Shown: positions 21,225 through 31,628 of the stretch, piece after piece
How the letters are laid out: the number at the start of each line of letters is the position of its first letter
How positions within the stretch are numbered: the stretch's first letter is position 1
Origin: Myxococcales bacterium
GTDB lineage: Bacteria; Myxococcota_A; Polyangia; Polyangiales; Polyangiaceae
Length of the DNA stretch: 38,883 bases
Direction of reading: 5' to 3'
Assembly: GCA_021778125.1 (NCBI GenBank)
Contig: JAJYCT010000006.1
Span: forward strand, 1 to 38,883
Position numbers and translations under genes: made by a program
The notes under the pieces: generated by a model
The model's database searches: none
Told to the model about the DNA's origin: nothing
What the model saw: only the letters and a program-made list of their open reading frames with translations

Positions 21225-23354
21225 TCACTTGAAGATGCGCGTCTGGCGCGCCGGGATGGTCACCGGCGACCCGCCCTCGGGCGTGTTCGTGAGGAGCTCG
21301 GTCAGCCCCGAGGGCAGCGCGCTCGTCGTGAGATCGTTGTCGCTGCGGTTGATGGCGACGTAGACTGTGTCGGGCGTGGGATCGCCCGCGCCCGTGGCCA
21401 TCGAGTAGACCCAGAGGTCCTCGCTCACGTCGAGCGTCGTGCGCGCGCCGCGCCGCATGGCCGGGTGCGCCGCGCGGATCGCCGCAAGCGCCGCGACGCG
21501 GTCGTGAAGGTCCTGCTGCGGCTGGATGGTGCCGGTCCACTGCATCATGCGGCGGTTGTCCGGATCGCCCGCGCCCGGCAGGCCGATCTCGTCGCCGTAG
21601 TAGATGAGCGGCGCGCCGCGGTTGGTCAGCAGCACCGCGAACGCATTGGCCATGCGCTCGTACACGCTCGGATCCGTCTCGAGCGAGGGCTGCCCCGACC
21701 ACGCGGCGCCCTTGCCATCGGTGGCCGACGAGCCGAGCCAGCTCGGGAGCGTCTGCTCGGCGAAGTGAATCGAGCGCGGCAGGTCGTGGTTGCCGACGAA
21801 CGTGCTCATCACGGCGTCGGGCGGGTAGAACGTGTCGTTCGAGTCCATGAACTGCTGCAGGCCCGTCATGCCCGGCGGCGCGTTGCGGCTCCACGACAGG
21901 TCGTCGGGCGTGAGCATGTTCTGCGTGCTGCGCATTAGCAGGGCCTCGACGAGGCGGATGCGCAGCGGGAAGTCGAACTGGCCGTCGAGCTTCGAGGTCG
22001 AGTCGATGAGGCTCGCGATGAGCCCGCGGTTCTGGAAGTCGTAGGTCTCGCCGACCATGTAGAAGCGCTGCGGCGGGCTCTGCGCGGCGGTGACCTGCGA
22101 CGCGATGGCCGGGCGCAGCGCGGCGAGCCAGCTCGGGTCGACCTGCTTGATGGCGTCGAGGCGGAAGGCGTCGTTGCCGTAGCTCTGCACGAGCTGCACC
22201 GCCGAGCTCACCGAGAAGGTGCGCGCGGCCGACGAGTTGGTGAAGTCGAAGTGCGCCAGGTACGGCGTGAACCAGCAGGTGTAGTTGTCGTAGTTGCCGC
22301 AGCCGTCGTTGGTGTCGCCACACTGGCAGAAGGGCGTGAACCAGCCATCGCTCTTGTGCTGCTGGTAGACCGCGCTCTCGGTGTGCAGGTGCACCATCGC
22401 GTAGTCGAAGAGCACCTTGATGTTCTTGGCGTGCGCGGCCTGCACCAGGGCGTTCAGATCGCTCGGCTGGCCGAAGCACGTCTCGGTCTGCGACGGGTCG
22501 GTCGGCCAGTAGCCGTGGTACGCGGTGTAGCTGTGCCCGTCGGTCGTGCAGCTGCCGTTGCACGTGTAGCCGGGCTGCGCGACGTCGTCGGCGTTCTTGA
22601 GCGGGACGGTGAGCCAGAGGACGTTGACGCCCAGGTGGGTGAAGTAGTTCGCGTTGATCTGCTGCGTGATCCCGGCCCAGTCGCCGCCGAGGTAGTTGGC
22701 CGACGAGGTGCTCGTCGAGTCGGCGCCCGCGACGCTGCAGTTGTTGGCCGGGTTGCCGTCGAAGAACCGGTCGACGAACGCGAAGTAGATGACCGCGTCG
22801 CGCCAGTCGAAGACGCCCGCCGGAGGCACCGCCGGCTGCGAGCAGGTGTAGTCGTTCGGGCAGGTGATGGGCTGCTTGACGTTGTTCGTGTTGCCCGCGT
22901 CGTCGTTGATGGTCGGCTGCGCCATGTCGACCGTCCACGTCGTGCCGTTGACGAAGAACTTGTAAAGGACCTGCTGGTTCCACGGCACGTCGACCGAGAC
23001 GGTCCACGCGCTGCCGCTGCGGGTCATCGCGTCGCCCTTGGTCCACGCGCCCGTGCGGTAGTCGCCGCGCAGCTCGACGCTCGTCTCGCCGTTGTACGGG
23101 TAGGTGAACGTCTCGGCGCACAGCTTGAGGCTGTCGGGGCACGTGGGCGGCCCGGCCTCGGGGACGGGGTTGACCGGGCCCGAGCCGCCGTCGCCGTAGC
23201 CGCCGCTCCCGCCCTGGCCGGGGTTGTACGCCGACGCGTCGGGCGGGGTGCCGAAGCTGACCGGGTTGACCGTGTCGCTCCCGCACGCGACGACGACGGC
23301 GGCGGCCGACGCGCCGAGCACGGCGCCGAGGACGCGGACGGACAGGGACGTCAT
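21225..23354 (-). CDS. GH13 alpha-amylase-family lipoprotein (second of a tandem pair)
   Basis: A 709-aa exported glycoside hydrolase. The signal peptide ends in a lipobox (VVAC, Cys24), followed by a Gly/Pro linker (about 30-70). An E-set/CBM48-like domain at about 80-165 (VELRGDYRTGAWTKGDAM ... VLYKFFVNG) precedes the TIM barrel beginning VFDWRDAVIYFAFVDRF. Catalytic residues are Asp400 (DAFRLDA), Glu436 (MVGETYDF) and Asp524 (FVGNHDLPRS), all present. It should cut alpha-1,4-glucans at the cell surface. The usual DVVPNH segment reads DYAMVHLH. Its ATG overlaps the upstream GH13 stop as ATGA, so it is translated after that gene; the two are paralogues. Confidence 0.9.
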   Translation of the reverse strand: MTSLSVRVLGAVLGASAAAVVVACGSDTVNPVSFGTPPDASAYNPGQGGSGGYGDGGSGPVNPVPEAGPPTCPDSLKLCAETFTYPYNGETSVELRGDYRTGAWTKGDAMTRSGSAWTVSVDVPWNQQVLYKFFVNGTTWTVDMAQPTINDDAGNTNNVKQPITCPNDYTCSQPAVPPAGVFDWRDAVIYFAFVDRFFDGNPANNCSVAGADSTSTSSANYLGGDWAGITQQINANYFTHLGVNVLWLTVPLKNADDVAQPGYTCNGSCTTDGHSYTAYHGYWPTDPSQTETCFGQPSDLNALVQAAHAKNIKVLFDYAMVHLHTESAVYQQHKSDGWFTPFCQCGDTNDGCGNYDNYTCWFTPYLAHFDFTNSSAARTFSVSSAVQLVQSYGNDAFRLDAIKQVDPSWLAALRPAIASQVTAAQSPPQRFYMVGETYDFQNRGLIASLIDSTSKLDGQFDFPLRIRLVEALLMRSTQNMLTPDDLSWSRNAPPGMTGLQQFMDSNDTFYPPDAVMSTFVGNHDLPRSIHFAEQTLPSWLGSSATDGKGAAWSGQPSLETDPSVYERMANAFAVLLTNRGAPLIYYGDEIGLPGAGDPDNRRMMQWTGTIQPQQDLHDRVAALAAIRAAHPAMRRGARTTLDVSEDLWVYSMATGAGDPTPDTVYVAINRSDNDLTTSALPSGLTELLTNTPEGGSPVTIPARQTRIFK

Positions 23355-25513
23355 GGGTGGGCTCCGGGGGCGCAGGGGCTCGACGCGGGGACGTAGAACG
23401 AGACGGAGAATGGCGCAGCCGGGAGGTTTGTCAACGCAGGGCTGAGTGACTGGAGACGCCCCGAGAGGAGGTCGACCCACGATCCCGCCGAGATCCGGGG
23501 CAGGGGGGCGGCGAGCGGGGCGCGGGTCGCGCGCTGGACGTCGACGACGGCCGTCTGCCCGCCCGCGGCCTCCCGGGCGAAGACGAGGCGCTCGGCGTCG
23601 ACGTAGAGGCGCCGGTACGTCCCGCGGCGAAGCGCCTCCGAGCACGCGCGCGCCTTGCCGAGCTGCTCCACCCGCGCTCGCGTCTGGGTCTGCAGGACGC
23701 CGAGGTCCGCGTCTGCGGGCATGACGCGCCGCGCGTCGGGATCGGACTTGCCGGCGAGACCGACCTCGTCGCCGTAGTAGAGGATCGGCGCCCCCGGCAG
23801 CGCGAAGAGCAGCCCCAGGGCCGTCTGCAGGCGGGCGTAGACCTGCGGATCGGTCGGCTGCGGGGCGGGCGTCCACGTCTGCCCGTCGTCCTGCCCGGCG
23901 GCGACGGTGACGAAGCGCGACGTGTCGTGGTTGTCGAGGATGAGCCCCATGACGGCGCCGGAGCCCGCCCACGACTGCTCGCCGGTCTGGATGACGGCGT
24001 CGACGTCGGCGAGCGTCCCCTCGCTCTGCCCGAGCGCTCCGCGCAGCGCCCACATGAGCGGGAAGTGAAACTCGCTGTCGAGGCCGAACGGCCCGAGGAA
24101 GTAGCGCAGGCTCGGCCAGTCCCCGGGCCCGGTGTAGTTCTCGCCGAGCAGCAGCGTGCGGTGCGACGGGTTGTCGAGCTCCGCGCGCGCGGCCCATGCG
24201 ATGCGACGCACGGCCGACCGCGGCATCATCGGCACGGCGTCGATGCGCAGCCCGTCGCCGTCGAAGCGCTCGAGCCACCAGAGCACGTCGGCGGTCGTCG
24301 TCGCGGCGGCGGCGTCGCTCGTCCAGTCGAAGCTCGGCAGGTACGACGTGAACCAGCAGGACGTCTCGTCCTGCCCCCACGAGCAGCTGCCCAGGCCGCA
24401 CACGCACGAGCCCTCGACGTCCTGGAACCAGCCGTCGGCCTTGTGGCCCGCCCAGTACGGGTGCTGCGTGTGCACGTGGTGGGGCACGACGTCGAAGAGG
24501 ACCCGCATCCCGCGCGCGTGGGCGGCGGAGATGAGCGCGTCGAGGTCGCTCTCGCTCGCCATCGACGTCTCGAGCGCGCGCGACTGGACGGGCCAGTAGC
24601 CGTGGTACGAGGTGTAGTCGCGGCCGTCGAGGCCCTGCCAGGTGCCCGCGGGGTTCGCGTAGAGGGGCGTGAGCCAGATCGCGTTGACTCCGAGGGCCGC
24701 GAGCTCGCCCGACTCGACGGCCTTCGTGACGCCCGCGAGCCGGCCGCCGGCGCGCCCGCCCATCGACGCGGGCGCCGGGAGCGCGGAGCCGTCGGCGGCG
24801 CGGTACCGGTCGACCATGACCTCGTAGACGACCGCGTCGCGCCAGTCGAAGACGCGCGGCTCGATCCACACGGTCGCGAGCGCGGCACGGGCATCGCGAC
24901 CGCGCGTGTCGCGCGCGTGAAGGGCGAGCGTCGACTTGCCAGGCGGCAGGCCGGCCAGATCGAGGTGGATGCGACCGGTCGGGGCGTCGCCGGTCGGCGT
25001 GACGGTGCGCGGCGTGGCGCCGTGCGCGACCGAGACGGCGATCGTGGACGGATCGAGCGGATCGCCCGACTCGCTCGCCAGGAACGTTGCATCGACCGAA
25101 GCCTTGCCGTCGGGCGTCGCCTGGACGGCCGACACCTGCGTGGCGGGCGCGGCGCAGTCCGGGATCTGGACCCACGTGACCTCGTGCCCGTCGTGGTACG
25201 CGCTCGTGCCGACGTTCGGATCGAGCACGGTCGTGCCGTCGTCGACCAGGACGTACTCGGCGGGCCCCGGCGCCAGGTGATCGAAGCGTGCCGCGCGCCA
25301 GCCGTCCTGCTGCGGCGCCAGCGGCGTGCCCGGCTGGATCCAGCCGCTCCAGCTCGTGACGATCTGGACGGACGCTGCGGCGCTCGACGGGCGGTACCAG
25401 ACCGTCAGGGAGCAGGACTGCGCAGGGACGGCGGGCGACGAGGGCGCGCTGCTGCAGCCGCCGGCGAGGGCCAGCGACAGAGCGAGCGGCGCGAGAGCGT
25501 GCCGGGGGCGCAC
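23351..25513 (-). CDS. GH13 alpha-amylase-family lipoprotein (first of a tandem pair)
   Basis: A 720-aa exported glycoside hydrolase. I chose GTG 25513 because it places a lipoprotein signal at the N-terminus (ALAPLALSLALAGGC, lipobox AGGC, Cys20); an ATG at 25567 would add 18 residues before it. Two beta domains (about 35-120 and 125-215) precede the barrel starting VFDWRDAVVYEVMVDRY. Catalytic residues are Asp425 (DGLRIDA), Glu458 (LLGENYTG) and Asp530 (LILDNHDTSRF). A Cys-rich loop at about 370-386 is shared in form with the downstream paralogue. Substrate is probably an alpha-glucan or maltodextrin. It lies downstream of sdhC on the same strand after 75 bases. Confidence 0.88.
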   Translation of the reverse strand: MRPRHALAPLALSLALAGGCSSAPSSPAVPAQSCSLTVWYRPSSAAASVQIVTSWSGWIQPGTPLAPQQDGWRAARFDHLAPGPAEYVLVDDGTTVLDPNVGTSAYHDGHEVTWVQIPDCAAPATQVSAVQATPDGKASVDATFLASESGDPLDPSTIAVSVAHGATPRTVTPTGDAPTGRIHLDLAGLPPGKSTLALHARDTRGRDARAALATVWIEPRVFDWRDAVVYEVMVDRYRAADGSALPAPASMGGRAGGRLAGVTKAVESGELAALGVNAIWLTPLYANPAGTWQGLDGRDYTSYHGYWPVQSRALETSMASESDLDALISAAHARGMRVLFDVVPHHVHTQHPYWAGHKADGWFQDVEGSCVCGLGSCSWGQDETSCWFTSYLPSFDWTSDAAAATTTADVLWWLERFDGDGLRIDAVPMMPRSAVRRIAWAARAELDNPSHRTLLLGENYTGPGDWPSLRYFLGPFGLDSEFHFPLMWALRGALGQSEGTLADVDAVIQTGEQSWAGSGAVMGLILDNHDTSRFVTVAAGQDDGQTWTPAPQPTDPQVYARLQTALGLLFALPGAPILYYGDEVGLAGKSDPDARRVMPADADLGVLQTQTRARVEQLGKARACSEALRRGTYRRLYVDAERLVFAREAAGGQTAVVDVQRATRAPLAAPLPRISAGSWVDLLSGRLQSLSPALTNLPAAPFSVSFYVPASSPCAPGAHP

Positions 25514-25588
25514 TTGGCCGCAGTGTAGCACCCGGCCAGGGCGTGTCCTCAAAGGAGCGCGCGCCACGGGCGCCCGGAGGTCGGCCGC

Positions 25589-26269
25589 CTAGAGGTGCGC
25601 AGGTCCGCCGGCGGCCCAGAGCGCGTAGATGGCGCCCCAGGCCATCGCGAGCAGTAGCGCAAAGAACACGAGCGCCGTGCCCTCGAGGCGGCGCAGGCCC
25701 CTGCGGCTCGAGACGACGCCCCACGACATGCAGGAGGCATGAGCGCCGTTGGCGAGGTGGTAGGCGACGCCCAGCGTTCCGAGCAGGTAAACGATGAGCG
25801 TGGGCGGGTTGAAGTGCATCTCCTGCGCGAGGTCGGCGAAGGCCTCGGCGTGGCCCTCGGTCGCGCGCGGCTTGAGGAACGCGAGCCACAGGTGGGCGCC
25901 GACGAAGAAGAGGACGCCGATCCCGGCCAGGCGCTGCAGCACGTACTTGAGGTTGGCGTAGTACGCGTAGCGGCCGAGGTTCACGCGCGCGGTGCGCAGG
26001 CGGGCCAGCCCCCACACCGTGTGCAGGGCCAGGGGCAGCAGCACGATGACGCCGGTGAGCGCCTGGGCGACCGGATGCGGGTACTGGGTGACCGCCGTCT
26101 GCCAGGCGTCGGCGCCCTGGAAGGCCGAGAGGTTGTTCCAGAGGTGCAGGACGATCCACACCCCGAGCGGGAAGATGGCCAGCAGGGACGCGATGCGCGA
26201 CCGCAGGAACGCGGCCCGGGAGGCGTCGGGCGAAACGGCGGCGGAGGACTGCGCGGCGTGGCTCGTCAC
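25589..26269 (-). CDS. sdhC: succinate dehydrogenase cytochrome b558 subunit (dihaem SdhC)
   Basis: A 226-aa membrane protein with five hydrophobic helices. It resembles the Bacillus-type single-anchor SdhC that binds two haems b and carries electrons between the flavoprotein/iron-sulphur subunits and quinone. Likely haem ligands are His42 (WIVLHLWNN), His83 (LALHTVWG), His126 (VGAHLWLAF) and His171 (VAYHLANG), one per helix as in the family; His177 follows in the same helix. The start is GTG. No sdhA or sdhB is in the window, which is unusual because these normally form one operon. It is divergent from the hydrolase at 26346. Confidence 0.85.
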   Translation of the reverse strand: MTSHAAQSSAAVSPDASRAAFLRSRIASLLAIFPLGVWIVLHLWNNLSAFQGADAWQTAVTQYPHPVAQALTGVIVLLPLALHTVWGLARLRTARVNLGRYAYYANLKYVLQRLAGIGVLFFVGAHLWLAFLKPRATEGHAEAFADLAQEMHFNPPTLIVYLLGTLGVAYHLANGAHASCMSWGVVSSRRGLRRLEGTALVFFALLLAMAWGAIYALWAAGGPAHL

Positions 26270-26345
26270 GAGCCTCGCTGTAGGCCCAGACGCGCTCGTT
26301 TACAAGCCCTGTCAGGCCTGCTCGCCCCCGGGCGGGGCGCGCGGT

Positions 26346-27686
26346 ATGACCTGTGCGATGCCCGGCGCGATCCTGCTGCGTCACCCCGACGTGCGCGGGG
26401 TGCCCGTCGAGACCGCTGAGGTCCGCGAGGCGGGGGGCGACTGGCGGCGGACGGCGTGGGCGGATCTGGCCAGGCACACGGTCGCTCCCGGCGACGTCGA
26501 GGTGCGCATCGAGGTCCAGAGCGGGCCGATCCGCATCCCGGTGTGCGCCGGGCGGGGGCGCGTGACGGTGGACGGCCACGCGGTGAGCGCGCCGCCGGGG
26601 CCGGTCGTCGTGCCAGCAGGGGCCGGCGCGCACGAGGTCGTCGTGCACCTGCGCGTCAGCGGCTACGAGCGCCGCGTGGCGTGCGGCGAGCCGGTGCGCA
26701 CGGGGGCCGCGATCACCACGACCGAGGGGCTCGGCGAGCTCGGGTTCGCGAGTCCGTACGCGGCGCACGGCGGAGGGCGGGCCGTCGTGTTCGTCCCCGA
26801 GGGACATGACGCCTCGCACCCCAGCCCCGTGCTCGTCGGGCTTCACCCGTGGAACGGGACCCCGTGGACGTACGCGGCCTACGCCGAGCTGCTCGACGAG
26901 GCGCGGGCGCGCGACGTGGTCCTGCTCCTGCCGAGCGGCCTGGGCAACTCGCTCTACACCGCCGACGCCGAGGACGAGGCGATGCAGGCACTCGGGGCGC
27001 TCGGCGAGGTCGTCGCCGTCGACCGCGCGCGCGTGTCGCTCTGGGGGGCCTCGATGGGCGGCGCGGGCGCCACGACGATCGGCCTGCACCACCCCGATCG
27101 CTTCGCGTCGATCACGAGCTTCTTCGGGGACTCGGAGTACGATCTGTCGACGTACGTGCGCGGCATCCTGCACGACGAACGGGGCGCCCACGCGGTGAAC
27201 GCGCTCGACGTGGTCGACAACGCGCGCCACGTGTCCGTGTGGCTGGTGCACGGCGAGGACGACCGGGTCTCGCCGATCCGGCAGAGCGAGCGGCTCGCCG
27301 ACGCGCTCGCGCGGCGGAGCTTCGCGGTGTCGTTCGCGCGCGCCCCGCGCGAGGGGCACTCGGGCGCGCTCGTGGCGCGCTTCGTCGCGGCGGTCGTCGA
27401 CCGCGCGGCGACGCTGTCGGTCCCCCCCGCGCCGGCCCGGGTGACGTACCGCAGCGTCCGGCCGATCGACACGGGGGCCTACGGGGTCCACGTCGCGCGC
27501 GCTTCGGCGAGCGATGACGCGTTTGTGGACGTGGAGCGCAGGGCGGACGGCGTGCACGTGCTGCGGGCCGACGGCGTGACGGGCGTCGCGCTCGACGCGG
27601 GCGCGCTCGGGTACGACGCGGCGGCGGCGCCGCCGGTGTTCAACGACACGGGCCACGCGCTCGACGCGCGCAGGAATCCCCGCTGA
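26346..27686 (+). CDS. alpha/beta-hydrolase (esterase/S9-peptidase-like) with N-terminal beta domain
   Basis: A 446-aa protein. An N-terminal region (about 15-115) is Val/Gly/Arg-rich and probably beta-sheet. From about 140 it is an alpha/beta-hydrolase: VFVPEGHDASHPSPVLVGLH, nucleophile elbow GASMGG with Ser236, acid in VHGEDDRVSP (Asp305 or 306) and His338 in PREGHSG. This fits esterases of the PHB-depolymerase/prolyl-oligopeptidase-like type. A C-terminal segment of about 90 residues follows. No signal peptide is seen. Start is ATG 26346, with ATG 26358 possible; neither has a strong ribosome site. Its stop overlaps the next start as TGATG. Substrate unknown. Confidence 0.8.
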   Translation: MTCAMPGAILLRHPDVRGVPVETAEVREAGGDWRRTAWADLARHTVAPGDVEVRIEVQSGPIRIPVCAGRGRVTVDGHAVSAPPGPVVVPAGAGAHEVVVHLRVSGYERRVACGEPVRTGAAITTTEGLGELGFASPYAAHGGGRAVVFVPEGHDASHPSPVLVGLHPWNGTPWTYAAYAELLDEARARDVVLLLPSGLGNSLYTADAEDEAMQALGALGEVVAVDRARVSLWGASMGGAGATTIGLHHPDRFASITSFFGDSEYDLSTYVRGILHDERGAHAVNALDVVDNARHVSVWLVHGEDDRVSPIRQSERLADALARRSFAVSFARAPREGHSGALVARFVAAVVDRAATLSVPPAPARVTYRSVRPIDTGAYGVHVARASASDDAFVDVERRADGVHVLRADGVTGVALDAGALGYDAAAAPPVFNDTGHALDARRNPR

Positions 27687-29107
27687 TGCGTCCCGGGCGC
27701 GCGCTGCTCGTGGCCACCCCGGCGGTCGCGATGGCGACGGTGGCCCTCGGCCTGCGCATCGGCGGCGGCGGGCCGGTGCGCGCGGCGCTCGTCATGGCGG
27801 CGCCCGCGTCGAGCGCGGGCGCAGGGCTGGCCTGGCAGCTCGTCGTGCTCGACGAGGATCGCGGGGTGCGCGAGCCCGTCGCGCTACCCGACGTGGACGT
27901 GATCGCGAAGGCGGGCGGACGGCAGGCGCACTGGCACGGCGCGACCAACGAGGACGGCGTCGCCGAGATGTCGCTCGCGCTGCCCGCCGGCCCGATCCAC
28001 GTAGAGGCGCGGGCGGACCGGCGGCTGCTCGCGAGCGGCGACGCGGCGCCACCTCCGAACCTGCCGCCGAGTACGCCGGGGGCGGCGTGGGCGCGCTTCG
28101 CGCGGCGAGAGGGTCCCGTGGCGCTCGACGTGGCCGTGCTGGGGCAGCGGGCGGCGTCCGGGTTCGCGGCTAGCGTCTGGGTGCAGGCCCGCGACCGGCG
28201 GACGGGCGCGCCGCTCGCGGGCGTGGCGATCGCGATCGAGCCGGACCCCGGCCTCACGCCCGCTGCGCCCACCGTGACGACCGACGAGCGGGGCTGGGCG
28301 CACGTCACGGCCACGCCGCTCGGCTTCTCGGTGCCGCTGCTCTTGCACGCCCGCACCCGCGACGAACGGACGGGCGAGTGGGCGGGCGGTCTGTTCATCT
28401 CGCCCGGCGCGTCGTTCGTCGCCGCCAAGGACGTCTACCGTTCCGACGAGGACGTCGCGATGGACGTGACGGTGCCGACCGTGCGCACGACGGCGTACGT
28501 CGAGATTGACGACGCTCGCGGGCGCGTGTGGGCGACCGCGGCGCCGGTGCGCCCGTCGGGCGACGCCATGCCTCGCACGACCGTGGTCGCGCCGAAGCTC
28601 CGGCCGGGGCTGTACTGGGCGGTGGCGGCGGGCGACATGGAGGGCGCGTCGAGGCTCGGGCCCGGCTCGATCGTGAGGCCGTTCTTCGTCGCGACGAATG
28701 CGGAGCAAGCGCTGTCCTTCGGGACCGATCCCGTGACCTGCGCGCCGCCGGGCGACGAGCGCCAGACCGCCCGCGCCGTGTCCCAGTGCCTGGCGCGCGT
28801 CGCGCCCGCCACGGTGCCGCGCTGGACCGCGGTGGACGGCTTCGCCGATCACCGCGTGCGGGACGCCGCGGCGAGAGCGCGCGGGATGGCGATCGCGATG
28901 ACCGCCCTCGTCGCGGCGCTCGTGCTCGAGACGCTCCTGCTGCTACGGGCCGCGGCCGTCTCGCGCGCCCGCCTGCGCGCGGCCGAGCACACCGAGGAGG
29001 CCGGCGACGCGCGCCTCGTCGGGCGAGGCTGGAGCGTTGCGATCGGCCTTCTGCTCGGGGTGCTCGGCTTCGCGCTGCTCGGTGCGTTCCTCGCCCGCCT
29101 CGGATAG
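27686..29107 (+). CDS. membrane-anchored exported protein with Ig-like domains
   Basis: A 473-aa protein of unknown function. An N-terminal hydrophobic segment (about 5-24) looks like a signal or anchor. Two beta-rich repeats follow (about 50-115 and 140-225), each with a TNEDG or TTDERG turn typical of carboxypeptidase-regulatory-like or bacterial Ig folds. A further beta region (about 250-345) is rather like macroglobulin-type domains (FVAAKDVYRSDEDVAMDV). Two C-terminal membrane helices (about 400-420 and 448-470) enclose a short charged loop. Translation is coupled to the hydrolase through TGATG. It may present or regulate that enzyme, which is inference. Confidence 0.7.
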   Translation: MRPGRALLVATPAVAMATVALGLRIGGGGPVRAALVMAAPASSAGAGLAWQLVVLDEDRGVREPVALPDVDVIAKAGGRQAHWHGATNEDGVAEMSLALPAGPIHVEARADRRLLASGDAAPPPNLPPSTPGAAWARFARREGPVALDVAVLGQRAASGFAASVWVQARDRRTGAPLAGVAIAIEPDPGLTPAAPTVTTDERGWAHVTATPLGFSVPLLLHARTRDERTGEWAGGLFISPGASFVAAKDVYRSDEDVAMDVTVPTVRTTAYVEIDDARGRVWATAAPVRPSGDAMPRTTVVAPKLRPGLYWAVAAGDMEGASRLGPGSIVRPFFVATNAEQALSFGTDPVTCAPPGDERQTARAVSQCLARVAPATVPRWTAVDGFADHRVRDAAARARGMAIAMTALVAALVLETLLLLRAAAVSRARLRAAEHTEEAGDARLVGRGWSVAIGLLLGVLGFALLGAFLARLG

Positions 29108-29125
29108 GCGCGCCGGGCCCTGGCG

Positions 29126-30793
<1,668 letters not shown>

Positions 30794-30836
30794 GGGTCCC
30801 CGAGCTTAGAGCCGAACGGCAGGGCCGGCACGGTTC

Positions 30837-30854
30837 TGCGACTCCTGCGTCGCA
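30837..30854. promoter_or_regulatory. inverted repeat in the dehydrogenase/sigma-factor gap
   Basis: TGCGAC (30837-30842) and GTCGCA (30849-30854) are perfect inverted repeats with a 6-base spacer. They sit in the 150-base divergent gap and could be an operator. No convincing -35/-10 pair is seen on either strand. Confidence 0.25.
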
Positions 30855-30932
30855 CGGCACGAGGTGCGCACGGGACCTCGCTCTGCGGCGCGGCGTGGCG
30901 GCGTCGAGCGCCTGGTCTCGCGGTTGCATAGC

Positions 30933-30938
30933 GAGGGA
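30933..30938 (+). promoter_or_regulatory. ribosome binding site of the ECF sigma factor
   Basis: GAGGGA lies 5 bases before ATG 30944 and supports that start. Confidence 0.5.
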
Positions 30939-30943
30939 TCGCC

Positions 30944-31537
30944 ATGGCGATCGCATATGGGGTGGAGTTCTTTTGCTCGGATGAGGCGCTCGCCACGAGC
31001 GCGAGGCTGGGTCAGCACAGGGCCTTCGCGGTCCTCGTCGAACGCCACCGCGCCCGCATCTACCGCCTCGCGATGCGCGTGGCACACAACGCGAGCGACG
31101 CCGAGGACATCACCCAAGAGACGTTCCTGCGGGCGCAGCGCGGGCTCGCCTCGTTCCACGGGGACTCGCGCTTCGGGACGTGGCTCTATCGCATCGCGAT
31201 GAACGTGGCGCTGATGCGCAAGCGCGCGGCGAAGCGCCGGCCCCTCGAGTCGCTCGACGGCCTGCTCCCGCGCTTCGCGGACATCGGGGCCGAGGGCTGC
31301 GCAGCGGCGGAGGGGGCTGACGAGCTGGTCGACCAGAAGGCGCTCACCGAGCGCGTACAGGCAAGCCTCAGCCGTCTCGACGAGGATCACCGGGCCGCCG
31401 TGGTGCTTCGAGACCTGGAGGGACTGTCCGCCGAGGAGGCGGCCGTGCGTCTCGGAGTCTCGCCCGAGGTCGTGCGGCAACGGGCCCACCGGGGACGGCT
31501 GAAGCTGCGCGAGATGCTCGCCGACCTGCTCGTCTGA
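30944..31537 (+). CDS. ECF-type RNA polymerase sigma factor
   Basis: A 197-aa sigma-70-family factor with regions 2 and 4 only. Region 2 is FAVLVERHRARIYRLAMRVA, then DAEDITQETFLRAQRGL and FGTWLYRIAMNVA (about 28-90). Region 4 is LDEDHRAAVVLRDLEGLSAE, then a helix-turn-helix VRLGVSPEVVRQRAHRGRLKLRE (about 145-190). It directs RNA polymerase to a specific promoter set. The Asp-rich DAED and TWLYRIA patterns are typical of RpoE/CarQ-like factors. No anti-sigma gene is adjacent: the next gene is on the opposite strand. It is divergent from the dehydrogenase, which may be a target (inference). Confidence 0.93.
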   Translation: MAIAYGVEFFCSDEALATSARLGQHRAFAVLVERHRARIYRLAMRVAHNASDAEDITQETFLRAQRGLASFHGDSRFGTWLYRIAMNVALMRKRAAKRRPLESLDGLLPRFADIGAEGCAAAEGADELVDQKALTERVQASLSRLDEDHRAAVVLRDLEGLSAEEAAVRLGVSPEVVRQRAHRGRLKLREMLADLLV

Positions 31538-31576
31538 AGCGTCACCAAACCGTACCGCTGAGGCCTATCCGGTGAC

Positions 31577-31616
31577 GGGGGCCGGCCCCCGGGGGGGGCC
31601 CGCGTGGGGGGGGCCC
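31577..31616. terminator. G/C palindrome and G-tracts between convergent genes
   Basis: A perfect 14-base palindrome, GGGGGCCGGCCCCC (31577-31590), is followed by two copies of an 11-base unit of eight G and three C (31591-31601 and 31606-31616). It lies between the sigma factor and the CNB gene, which converge. A bidirectional terminator is plausible although no T-run follows; the G-tracts could also form a quadruplex. Confidence 0.4.
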
Positions 31617-31628
31617 GGCTCGCCCGGG

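Noticed and set aside
20993-21232. Small plus-strand open frame between clpB and the GH13 gene
   Set aside because: Arg/Ala/Pro-rich, no ribosome site, and it runs into the end of the convergent gene.
25513-25567. ATG at 25567 as the start of the first GH13 gene
   Set aside because: It puts 18 extra residues before a clear lipoprotein signal; GTG 25513 is better.
21225-27656. A single 2143-codon minus-strand open frame
   Set aside because: Only its end is the 709-aa GH13 lipoprotein, with its own signal and ATGA start. The rest is antisense to the 26346 hydrolase and out of frame with sdhC and the first GH13 gene.
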